6,397 bases of DNA. It comes from Sulfurimonas sp. Its GTDB lineage: Bacteria > Campylobacterota > Campylobacteria > Campylobacterales > Sulfurimonadaceae. This document shows positions 1-5,626 of this stretch, one piece after another. How positions within the stretch are numbered: position 1 is the first letter of the stretch; each line of letters starts with the position of its first letter. Both the position numbers and the translations under genes were made by a program. The notes beneath the pieces were generated by a model. The model saw only the letters and a list, made by a program, of their open reading frames with translations. It searched no databases and was not told where the DNA came from. The stretch is taken from NCBI GenBank assembly GCA_002732645.1, contig NVRL01000058.1, positions 1,776 through 8,172 on the forward strand. Reading direction: 5' to 3'.

Positions 1-1385
1 GCTAAAGTAACACCATGATAATCATGACCTTTACTTAGCATCTGAGTACCTACAAGTATATCTGTCTCGTGAGAGTTAAAACGTGAAAGAGCTTTTTTTA
101 GTTTACTAGCAGTTGTTATAGCATCTCTGTCAAACTGTTCTACCTTAGCATCTAAGAACTCTTCACTTATAACTTTTACAGCTTCAGCTGTTCCAAGCCT
201 AGAGCTAACTAAAGATGGACTTCTACACTCACTACATACTTGAGGAATAGCTTGAGTATAGTTACAGTAGTGACACTTCAAAGCACGAGATTTTTGGTGG
301 ATGCTCATACCGATGCTACAAAATACGCACTGAGTAGTATGTCCACAATCTTGACAAATAAGATACTTAAAGTTTGCTCTAGTAGGTACGAAGACTATAG
401 CTTGATCTTTTGCTTCTAAAGTATTTTTTAGATTTTGCATAATTAGAGGAGATAAGGTCTCAACTGATTTTTCATAAACAAACTCTTTATTTGCACTAAA
501 AAATCCACCTTTAAGTCTATAGTATGGAAATTTTGTAAATGAGTTTAAAGATGGTGTAGCACTACCAAGTATAACGGGCACATCATAAAGTCTACCCATA
601 TAAATAGCTATATCTCTAGCATTGTAACGAGGTCTTGAAGATGACTTATAACTATCATCATGTTCTTCATCTACAACTATTAAACCTAAGTCATTTATAG
701 GTAAAAAAAGAGTTGAACGTGGACCGGCTACTATTTTAGCCTCTCCATTATAAATCTTTTGGAGTGCTTTTCTTTTTTGAAGAGGTGTAAGTTTTGAGTG
801 CCACATAACAACTGCATCACCAAAGTGATGCTCTAATCTTTGACTCATCTGAGGCGTTAGAGAGATTTCAGGCATTAAAAAAATTGAGCGTTTAGAAGAT
901 GTAATCATCTCCTCGAAATACTTCATATATATCTCAGTCTTTCCACTACCTGTATCACCAAATAGAAGTGAAGTCTGATGCTGTTTTAAAAAGTCTAGTG
1001 ATTCTTCTTGTTTTGCTGAGAGTGTTATATCAGGAAGTGAGGCTTCAGCCTCGCAAGAAACAATCTCGTTCCCACTCTCTGAGTGGGAATGCATAGAAGA
1101 TTGATACGCTACCATCAGACCCAAAGCCTCACCCAAAGAACAAACATAGTAAGTTGAAATAAACTTTGCTAACTCTAGCTGTTTTTTAGAGTAAACAAAA
1201 TCACTTATTTCTATGATTTCTAAAGTTTTAAACTCTGGTTTTTGTGTTTTTGAGAGAACAACGCCATTAACAATTCTATTTCTAACATTTACACTTACTC
1301 TAATACCTATGTTTATGCTTTGCGATGAGTTATATGTAAATGGCTCAAGAGGAGAGCCAAGAAGTATTATATTATAGTAGTTCAA
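1..1385 (-). CDS. priA: Primosomal protein N' (PriA), replication-restart helicase, 3' end cut by the window edge
   Basis: PriA is a superfamily 2 DNA helicase that recognises stalled or recombination-generated forks and reloads the replicative helicase. About 461 residues are visible; the C-terminus lies beyond base 1. The Walker A motif GDTGSGKT is at residues 143-150, the DEEHD box at 239-243, and GSATPS follows. The eight zinc-binding cysteines, typical of PriA, are at 344, 347, 353, 356, 371, 374, 384 and 387. The motif GTQMLSKGHD is at 446-455. Walker A lies much nearer the N-terminus than in E. coli PriA, as I recall is usual for the shorter Campylobacterota enzymes. The start is TTG at 1385: an in-frame stop lies three codons upstream, no ATG occurs until about residue 91, and MNYYNIILLGSPLEPFTY fits PriA N-termini. 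No strong ribosome-binding site is seen. Residues 98-116 are encoded by a palindromic repeat and look inserted. The gene starts 25 bp after a pseudopilin gene on the same strand. Confidence 0.96.
   Translation of the reverse strand, partial: MNYYNIILLGSPLEPFTYNSSQSINIGIRVSVNVRNRIVNGVVLSKTQKPEFKTLEIIEISDFVYSKKQLELAKFISTYYVCSLGEALGLMVAYQSSMHSHSESGNEIVSCEAEASLPDITLSAKQEESLDFLKQHQTSLLFGDTGSGKTEIYMKYFEEMITSSKRSIFLMPEISLTPQMSQRLEHHFGDAVVMWHSKLTPLQKRKALQKIYNGEAKIVAGPRSTLFLPINDLGLIVVDEEHDDSYKSSSRPRYNARDIAIYMGRLYDVPVILGSATPSLNSFTKFPYYRLKGGFFSANKEFVYEKSVETLSPLIMQNLKNTLEAKDQAIVFVPTRANFKYLICQDCGHTTQCVFCSIGMSIHQKSRALKCHYCNYTQAIPQVCSECRSPSLVSSRLGTAEAVKVISEEFLDAKVEQFDRDAITTASKLKKALSRFNSHETDILVGTQMLSKGHDYHGVTL
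1039..1094 (-). repeat. Palindromic repeat element inserted in frame within priA
   Basis: Two adjacent inverted repeats lie inside the priA coding sequence. The first (1039-1052) is GAGGCT-TC-AGCCTC, with 6-bp arms. The second has perfect 9-bp arms, TTCCCACTC (1069-1077) and GAGTGGGAA (1081-1089), around a 3-nt loop; a wobble plus a C-G pair could extend it to 1067-1091. ATGCAT follows at 1089-1094. On the coding strand this gives residues 98-116 (M-H-S-H-S-E-S-G-N-E-I-V-S-C-E-A-E-A-S), lying between the N-terminal DNA-binding region and the helicase core, 27 residues before Walker A. The reading frame stays open. The core resembles a palindrome family I remember from many proteobacterial genomes (GCATTCCCAC...GTGGGAACGAG), but no search was possible. 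A diverged relative lies at 1976-2007. Confidence 0.7.
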
Positions 1386-1410
1386 TTTAGTTTATTCTAA
1401 TATTAAGCTA

Positions 1411-1860
1411 TCAGTTAGTTAACGTTTGGCACATAGTCCCTGTATTTGCCGCTGTTGTATCACAAGTAAATCTACCTGTTCCTGGAGTATAAGTAAATGG
1501 GACAGCTGTTGTCTGAATAGTATATGTATAAGCTGTTCCACTGGTACTTTGCCAAGTACCGGAACCAGTCCTTGCTGCTATTCCATACATTAAAAGCTCA
1601 CTAGTACCATTTCCATCAAATAATGTTGTGGTGTCTTGACTCAATACTGTTATCCAGTTACTATCTCCACGAATAAGCCTAGCTTGTCTCTCACTAACAA
1701 TAGCAGAACGAATAGAAGCAATATCTGAACGACCTTTAGTTATTTCAGCATCTGTACGAGTTGCAGCTAATCTTGGTATAGCCATAGCAGCTAATATGCC
1801 TAAGATTACGATAACAAATATCATCTCTATCATTGTAAAAGCATTTTTTGATTTTTGCAC
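1411..1860 (-). CDS. Type IV pilin-like / type II secretion pseudopilin (prepilin-type N-terminal domain)
   Basis: This is a secreted pilin-like subunit of 149 residues. It should be processed by a prepilin peptidase and assembled from the inner membrane into a pilus or pseudopilus (type IV pilus, type II secretion or DNA-uptake machinery). The short leader MQKSKNA precedes FTMIEMIFVIVILGILAA, the class III signal with Glu at mature position +5 and a hydrophobic alpha-1 helix. The residue before the cleavage site is Ala rather than the usual Gly. The C-terminal domain is rich in Thr, Ser and Gly and ends with two cysteines (133 and 144) that could form the usual pilin disulfide. The start is GTG, supported by AAGGAG at 1867-1872, six bases upstream. 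It is the second of two tandem pseudopilin genes and is followed 25 bp later by priA. Which secretion or uptake system it serves cannot be told from the sequence. Confidence 0.9.
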   Translation of the reverse strand: MQKSKNAFTMIEMIFVIVILGILAAMAIPRLAATRTDAEITKGRSDIASIRSAIVSERQARLIRGDSNWITVLSQDTTTLFDGNGTSELLMYGIAARTGSGTWQSTSGTAYTYTIQTTAVPFTYTPGTGRFTCDTTAANTGTMCQTLTN

Positions 1861-1884
1861 GGGTAACTCCTTGGAAAAAAGGTT

Positions 1885-1900
1885 TAGATTATTTAATCTA
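1885..1900. repeat. 16-bp palindrome upstream of the second pseudopilin gene
   Basis: The arms TAGATTA (1885-1891) and TAATCTA (1894-1900) are exact reverse complements separated by TT. The palindrome begins 24 bases upstream of the GTG start at 1860. It has the same 7-2-7 geometry and nearly the same spacing as the palindrome in front of the other pseudopilin gene, though the sequences differ. It could be an operator or a leader hairpin, or chance in an AT-rich spacer. Confidence 0.4.
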
Positions 1901-1975
1901 TCATATTAACATTATTTGGGTTATTTTAGTTTGAAGTTTTATTTTTATTTTTATGATTTTTAAAGAGGTAAGTTT

Positions 1976-2007
1976 ATGTATCCCACCTCAGGAGAGGTGG
2001 AACAAGA
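1976..2007 (+). repeat. Hairpin repeat between the pseudopilin genes, related to the element in priA
   Basis: The perfect 7-bp arms CCACCTC (1983-1989) and GAGGTGG (1994-2000) enclose the loop AGGA. The flanks ATGTAT on the left and AACAAGA on the right match ATGCAT and AACGAGA around the larger priA hairpin read on the minus strand, and the CCCAC, TCAG, GAG and TGG blocks also line up. It is therefore likely a second, diverged copy in inverted orientation, lacking the GAGGCT hairpin. It lies 15 bases beyond the upstream pseudopilin stop codon, so it may stabilise that mRNA 3' end. No T-run follows on either strand, which argues against a classical intrinsic terminator. Confidence 0.6.
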
Positions 2008-2015
2008 AAAATTAA

Positions 2016-2435
2016 TTAACGAATTACCGCTGAACCAGTTAAAGAAACATTATGGTCAACCATGTTTGCAAATAATACACAACCACCTGTAGTAGTTTGA
2101 ATATCAACTACTAGAATTTGGTCTGTACCTGATGTTGTATTTACGGCAGTTGCACAAACTGTACCACCTGCAGTATCTGTTCTAGCAGTAATTGTAGCAG
2201 CGATAACGCCTAGGTTTGTACCAGGATCAACAATAGTTGTGAAATCAGGTACAGCACCTGTTGCTGTTGTACTTGCTTGAATCTGAGTAATAGCAGTCTT
2301 AAACGTTGCTAAAACTGCAGTTGCAGTAGCGTCTTCACGAGTAGCAGCAAGCTTTGGAATAGCGACAGCCGCTAAAATACCTAAAATAACGATAACAAAG
2401 ATCAATTCGATCATAGTAAAACCAGCTCTTTTCAT
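2016..2435 (-). CDS. Type IV pilin-like / type II secretion pseudopilin (prepilin-type N-terminal domain)
   Basis: This pilin-like subunit of 139 residues has the canonical leader MKRAG, then FTMIELIFVIVILGILAA, giving Gly at -1 and Glu at mature +5. The first 30 or so mature residues, through AIPKLAATREDA, nearly match the neighbouring pseudopilin; the rest differs, which suggests an old tandem duplication with divergence of the exposed domain. The C-terminal domain is small and rich in Thr, Ala and Gly, with two cysteines (94 and 119) able to form a disulfide. The ATG at 2435 is backed by AAGGAG at 2441-2446, five bases upstream, a stronger initiation site than the second copy has. It is the first gene of the leftward set and is divergent from flgB. 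It could be a major subunit of a type II secretion-like or competence pseudopilus; the family alone does not decide. Confidence 0.92.
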   Translation of the reverse strand: MKRAGFTMIELIFVIVILGILAAVAIPKLAATREDATATAVLATFKTAITQIQASTTATGAVPDFTTIVDPGTNLGVIAATITARTDTAGGTVCATAVNTTSGTDQILVVDIQTTTGGCVLFANMVDHNVSLTGSAVIR

Positions 2436-2461
2436 AAGAACTCCTTTAATTTAAAAAAATG

Positions 2462-2477
2462 GGTTACTCTAGTAACC
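2462..2477. repeat. 16-bp palindrome in the pseudopilin/flgB divergent spacer
   Basis: The arms GGTTACT (2462-2468) and AGTAACC (2471-2477) are exact reverse complements around CT. It starts 26 bases upstream of the pseudopilin ATG. It could be a repressor or activator site or a 5' leader hairpin (6 bp with a 4-nt loop). A possible minus-strand -10 (GATAAT, 2491-2486) would place the transcript start at about 2480, just upstream of the palindrome. It is more GC-rich than its surroundings, so chance is less likely than for the 1885-1900 palindrome. Confidence 0.5.
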
Positions 2478-2485
2478 GTAGAACT

Positions 2486-2491
2486 ATTATC
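2486..2491 (-). promoter_or_regulatory. Possible -10 box for the leftward pseudopilin-priA genes
   Basis: GATAAT on the minus strand is one mismatch from TATAAT and lies about 50 bases upstream of the pseudopilin start. No convincing -35 hexamer is seen, but housekeeping promoters in Campylobacterota generally lack a conserved -35. A second candidate, TATAAG, lies at 2500-2495. Support is sequence similarity only. Confidence 0.3.
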
Positions 2492-2535
2492 CGCCTTATA
2501 GCATTAAAGTTTGCTTAAAGTGATTTATTTTTTCT

Positions 2536-2550
2536 TGGAACTATATTTGC
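2536..2550 (+). promoter_or_regulatory. Sigma-54 (RpoN) promoter for the flgBC-fliE operon
   Basis: TGGAAC (2536-2541), five bases, then TTGC (2547-2550) matches the -24/-12 consensus TGGCAC-N5-TTGC at all but one position with exact spacing. The transcript would start near 2562, about 18 bases before the flgB ATG. In Campylobacter and Helicobacter, rod and hook genes are known to use RpoN with the FlgS/FlgR two-component system, so motif, position and downstream genes agree. No enhancer site was identified; as I recall, FlgR in this group can act without one. Confidence 0.85.
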
Positions 2551-2566
2551 TTATATATAAACAACT

Positions 2567-2574
2567 AAAAGGAG
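2567..2574 (+). promoter_or_regulatory. Ribosome-binding site that fixes the flgB start
   Basis: AAAAGGAG ends five bases before the ATG at 2580. It decides against an in-frame upstream TTG at 2511, which would lie upstream of the sigma-54 promoter and outside its transcript. Confidence 0.85.
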
Positions 2575-2579
2575 TAGCA

Positions 2580-3011
2580 ATGAGCGTAGAAATATCACGT
2601 ACACATGGATTGATTTCAGATGCCCTAGATTACAGAGCTATGAGACAAGATATGATAGCTTCAAACATCGCAAATGCTGATACTCCTTTTTATAGACCAA
2701 GAGATATAAGTTTCGCAGATGCTTTGGCTGCCAAAAAAGCAGATATTTTAAATGAAGGCAGTGATAAACTAGCTCTTGCTCAAACAAACGGTTCACATAT
2801 TCCTCTTCACAATGAAAAAGGCAACTATAAGCCTACAACATTTTTTCGTGATGGACATATGGCAAGAAATGATGGAAACAGTGTTGACTTGGATGTAGAA
2901 ACAACAGAGATGAGTAAAAACTCTATAATGTTTAGCGCTTTAATTCAGGCAAACAAAAAAGATAGCATGATTTTCAAAAGTGTTATCGATGCTTCATCGA
3001 AAGTAAGTTAA
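2580..3011 (+). CDS. flgB: Flagellar basal-body proximal rod protein FlgB
   Basis: FlgB is one of the proximal rod proteins that connect the MS ring to the distal rod. It is exported by the flagellar type III apparatus and acts in the periplasm. The product has 143 residues, normal for the family. The N-terminal rod signature spans residues 23-45, with ASNIANADTPFYRPRDISF matching the usual ANIANxxTPxY pattern. The C-terminal part (VDLDVETTEMSKNSIMFSALIQ) is the other half of the coiled-coil core and closes the rod fold. It is the first gene of the operon, immediately downstream of a sigma-54 promoter. Its stop codon overlaps the flgC ribosome-binding site, and flgC starts nine bases later, so the two are translated from one message. 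Confidence 0.96.
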   Translation: MSVEISRTHGLISDALDYRAMRQDMIASNIANADTPFYRPRDISFADALAAKKADILNEGSDKLALAQTNGSHIPLHNEKGNYKPTTFFRDGHMARNDGNSVDLDVETTEMSKNSIMFSALIQANKKDSMIFKSVIDASSKVS

Positions 3012-3020
3012 GGATAAAAG

Positions 3021-3512
3021 ATGTCATTTTTAAGCAGTTTTGATATTAGCGGTTACGGATTAAGTGCACAGCGTGTTCGTGTAAATACTATCTCTCAAAA
3101 TATCGCTAATGCACAAACCACCAGAACTGAAGAAGGTGGACCATATAGAAGAAAACAGGTAGTTTTTAAAGCTATAGACTTTAACGAACAGTTCAATAAA
3201 GCAATAGGCAGAATGACTAACAGTGCTAAATATGAAGACCCTCTAAATGAAGGTGAATTTGGCAAAAGAGTAAATCCTGCTATAATGAGTGTAATAGTAG
3301 ATAAGATATCTAGAGATGACAGTGAACCAAAGATGAAGTTTGATCCGTCTCATCCAGATGCAGATGCAAATGGTTATGTTGCGTATCCAAATATTAATCC
3401 TGTTATCGAAATGGCCGATTTAGTAGAAGCGACTCGTTCTTATCAAGCAAATGTTGCTGCATTTGAGAGTTCAAAAGATATGGCAAACTCTGCAATTTCT
3501 TTATTGCAGTAA
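3021..3512 (+). CDS. flgC: Flagellar basal-body proximal rod protein FlgC
   Basis: FlgC is another proximal rod subunit exported by the flagellar apparatus. The product has 163 residues. Residues 7-33 carry the rod N-terminal signature (FDISGYGLSAQRVRVNTISQ followed by NIANAQTT). The family-specific middle has GGPYRRKQVVF and a DPSHPDADANGYVAYPNIN segment, the FlgC hallmark. The C-terminal helix contains the EATRSYQANVAAFESSKDM block shared by rod, hook and hook-filament proteins. Its ribosome-binding site AAGGA (3010-3014) sits over the flgB stop. fliE follows after 17 bases. Confidence 0.97.
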   Translation: MSFLSSFDISGYGLSAQRVRVNTISQNIANAQTTRTEEGGPYRRKQVVFKAIDFNEQFNKAIGRMTNSAKYEDPLNEGEFGKRVNPAIMSVIVDKISRDDSEPKMKFDPSHPDADANGYVAYPNINPVIEMADLVEATRSYQANVAAFESSKDMANSAISLLQ

Positions 3513-3529
3513 AAAGAGAGTAATATATT

Positions 3530-3835
3530 ATGAGTGAATTTGGAAAAATAAACGGCATATCGGGAACATCGACAGCCCAACTTTTAAAACAAAAAAGCAA
3601 AGTTGAAGGTGGCAGTGAAGCCTTTGCTGAGCATTTAAAATCAGCACTAAATGAAGTAAATGAGTTTCAAGAAAAAAGTGAAAAAGCTATTGGTGATATG
3701 GCAACAGGTCAGGTAAAAGACCTTCATCAAGCAGCACTTGCAATCGGAAAAGCTGAGACAAGTATGAAACTAATGCTTGAAATCAGAAATAAAGCTCTTA
3801 ATGCCTATAAAGAGTTAGGTAGAACACAGTTATAA
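3530..3835 (+). CDS. fliE: Flagellar hook-basal body complex protein FliE
   Basis: FliE is a small export-dependent protein that joins the FliF MS ring to the proximal rod and is needed for later rod export. The product has 101 residues, close to the family norm. The family pattern is visible in the C-terminal half: a helix with DLHQAALAIGKAETSMKLML followed by EIRNKALNAYKELGRTQL, corresponding to the usual ...NKxxxAYxExxRMQ ending. The N-terminus is Gly/Ser-rich and probably disordered. The upstream GAGAG (3516-3520) is a weak, rather distant ribosome-binding site, so translation may depend partly on coupling with flgC. The order flgB-flgC-fliE is typical of Campylobacterota. Confidence 0.96.
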   Translation: MSEFGKINGISGTSTAQLLKQKSKVEGGSEAFAEHLKSALNEVNEFQEKSEKAIGDMATGQVKDLHQAALAIGKAETSMKLMLEIRNKALNAYKELGRTQL

Positions 3836-3836
3836 T
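3831..3836 (+). promoter_or_regulatory. Possible internal -10 box for the penicillin-binding protein gene
   Basis: A perfect TATAAT overlaps the fliE stop codon, 29 bases before the next ATG, placing a transcript start near 3843. No -35 is seen, as is common in this phylum. It would let a cell-division gene be expressed independently of the sigma-54 flagellar promoter. TATAAT also occurs by chance within nearby coding sequence, so position is the main support. Confidence 0.4.
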
Positions 3837-3865
3837 CTCTTCAAAAATACAAATAAGTCTGATTA

Positions 3866-5626
3866 ATGCAAAGCCAAAATAAAAGTAAAAAAATATTTCT
3901 TCTCTATACACTTATCAGTATTGGTTTCTTAATCTTTTTAAGTGTAATGCTTCTCACAGTTTTAAAATCTCGTCATCTTCCATCTCTTTATACTAAAAAT
4001 TCTTCAAAAGCACAGAGAGGTTCTATTATAAGTGCTGACGGCTTTCATATTGCAACTACTAAAAAGCTTTATAAAGCTGTTGTAAATACTCACTATATAG
4101 ACCCACAAAAAAAAGAACTCTTTGTTGAACTTTTTAGCATCTACTCTGGTATAAGTTCAAAAAACATCAAAAAAAAACTCTCTAAAAGAAAGGGTGTAGT
4201 CGTTCTTAGCTACAATATTCCTGAAAAACGAGCACAGTATCTTAAAAAACTAGCGTATGAGCTTAGACGTTATAAAGTTTTTGTTGAGAGAAAAAACCCT
4301 CGTACAGGTCAATCAACTCTCCATGGTCTCAGTATTATAGAGAGTGGAGAGAGCAGAGAGTATCCGTATGGAAATTTGCTTACTCCTATCATTGGTTATC
4401 CCCATAAACTTGAAGAGAATGGTTATACATATATAAAAGGTGTTAAAGGTTTAGAAAAAAGATTTGATAAAGCGCTTAGGGCTAGACAAAATGAGATCTC
4501 TCAAGGCAAAAGAGATGTAAACGGCTATATCATCTTAAATAAAGAAAGCTTCTCAAAACCAAATATCAACGGTCTGAATATAAAACTAAATATTCCAGTA
4601 GGTCTTCAGATAAGAATAGAAAAAATGCTGGATGCCATGAAAAAGCAGATAAAAGCAAAACAGATAATTATAGCTATCATGAACTCTAAAAATGGCAAAG
4701 TAATTACTATGGCTAGCTCAAACAGATACTTGCCAAAGAGTATCAAAAGAAGTGATTATCCATCTCTAAACAGTGCAATAACAGAGTATAGTTTTGAACC
4801 AGGAAGTGTAATAAAGACTATAACATTTGCTATGCTTTTAGATAAAGGACTTGTAAATCCATATGATTTAGTAAATGGACATAACGGTCGCTTTAAGATA
4901 GGTAGAAAAGTTATAACAGATGAGCATAGGTTTGACTGGCTAAGTGCTGAAAATGTTATTGTACACTCTTCAAATATCGGTATCGCTCAACTTGTACAAA
5001 AGCTATCTGGAGTTGAGCTTCATGAAGGTTATAAAAGTTTTGGTTTAACTAAAAAGTCTACTAATGACCTTATCTATGAAAAAGTCGGTTCACTCCCAAG
5101 TATAAAAAGACTTAACAATGAAATATATAAGGCTACATCATCTTATGGTTACGGTATGAGAGCAAACCTTATGCAACTCATACGTGCATATAGTGTCTTT
5201 AATAACAATGGAAGAATGGTGACTCCAAAGATTGTAAGTAACTTCATAGATGCTAGAGGTCAAATAATAATAATAGAAGATGAAGAACAAATACAGGTTA
5301 TTAAAAGCTCAACTGCAAATAGAGTAAAAAAGATTCTTATAAAAACAGTAAATGAAGGAACAGGTAGAAAAGCCAGAACTGATGGTTTAACTATTGGTGG
5401 GAAAACGGGAACTGCTCACATTGTTGAAAAAGGCAAATATGTAAACAAATACAATACTGCCTTTTTAGGTTTTACCAACGATAGAAAAAACAAGTATACG
5501 ATGGGAGTTGTTGTTATCCAGCCCAAGAGTAGTCAATTTGCGGCTAAGACTGCTGTTCCTGTTTATAAAAAGGCTGTAGAAATAATGATTGAAGAAGGTT
5601 ATTTAAAGCCAGATATTATCAAGTAA
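3866..5626 (+). CDS. ftsI: Class B penicillin-binding protein, FtsI-type peptidoglycan D,D-transpeptidase
   Basis: The protein cross-links peptidoglycan peptides in the periplasm, most likely at the division septum. It has 586 residues: a short cytoplasmic tail, one membrane segment at about 10-33, and a pedestal region beginning RGSIISADG (51-59), a form of the class B RGxIxDRxG motif with Ala in place of Arg. The transpeptidase domain carries the three catalytic motifs: SVIK (Ser314 nucleophile, Lys317) preceded by EPG, SSN at 368-370, and KTGT at 513-516. No PASTA domains follow. It begins 30 bp after fliE with no clear ribosome-binding site. Campylobacter and Helicobacter have a homologue in the same place after fliE, called pbpB or ftsI. 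FtsI rather than the elongation enzyme MrdA is inferred from this synteny and the pattern of motifs. Its 3' end overlaps panC by 24 bases, tail to tail. Confidence 0.9.
   Translation: MQSQNKSKKIFLLYTLISIGFLIFLSVMLLTVLKSRHLPSLYTKNSSKAQRGSIISADGFHIATTKKLYKAVVNTHYIDPQKKELFVELFSIYSGISSKNIKKKLSKRKGVVVLSYNIPEKRAQYLKKLAYELRRYKVFVERKNPRTGQSTLHGLSIIESGESREYPYGNLLTPIIGYPHKLEENGYTYIKGVKGLEKRFDKALRARQNEISQGKRDVNGYIILNKESFSKPNINGLNIKLNIPVGLQIRIEKMLDAMKKQIKAKQIIIAIMNSKNGKVITMASSNRYLPKSIKRSDYPSLNSAITEYSFEPGSVIKTITFAMLLDKGLVNPYDLVNGHNGRFKIGRKVITDEHRFDWLSAENVIVHSSNIGIAQLVQKLSGVELHEGYKSFGLTKKSTNDLIYEKVGSLPSIKRLNNEIYKATSSYGYGMRANLMQLIRAYSVFNNNGRMVTPKIVSNFIDARGQIIIIEDEEQIQVIKSSTANRVKKILIKTVNEGTGRKARTDGLTIGGKTGTAHIVEKGKYVNKYNTAFLGFTNDRKNKYTMGVVVIQPKSSQFAAKTAVPVYKKAVEIMIEEGYLKPDIIK

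Larger units (their letters stand above)
1861..2015. other. Intergenic spacer between the two pseudopilin genes
   Basis: This spacer of 155 bp is very AT-rich. It holds a hairpin-forming repeat next to the upstream pseudopilin stop (1976-2007), a 16-bp palindrome (1885-1900) and the ribosome-binding site of the downstream pseudopilin (1867-1872). A TATGAT hexamer on the minus strand (1905-1900) could be a -10 box for the downstream gene, but it has no -35 partner and such hexamers are common in AT-rich DNA. No small gene is evident. Confidence 0.6.

Noticed and set aside
1039..1094. priA as a pseudogene disrupted by the repeat
   Set aside because: The frame is continuous through the element, and Walker A, DEEHD, all eight zinc cysteines and the GTQMLSKGHD motif are intact.
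1983..2000. Classical rho-independent terminator after the first pseudopilin gene
   Set aside because: The stem is convincing but no run of T follows on either strand. The flanking similarity to the priA repeat gives a better explanation.
1411..2435. The two pseudopilins as parts of one broken gene
   Set aside because: Each has its own ribosome-binding site, leader peptide, complete hydrophobic helix and C-terminal cysteine pair.
2511..2579. N-terminal extension of FlgB from an upstream in-frame TTG, adding 23 hydrophobic residues
   Set aside because: The region contains the sigma-54 promoter and the ribosome-binding site of the ATG at 2580. FlgB has no cleavable signal, and family members begin at the equivalent of MSVEISRTHG.
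3403..3600. 65-residue open frame on the minus strand
   Set aside because: It is antisense to the end of flgC and the start of fliE, has no ribosome-binding site or recognisable domain, and both sense genes are certain.
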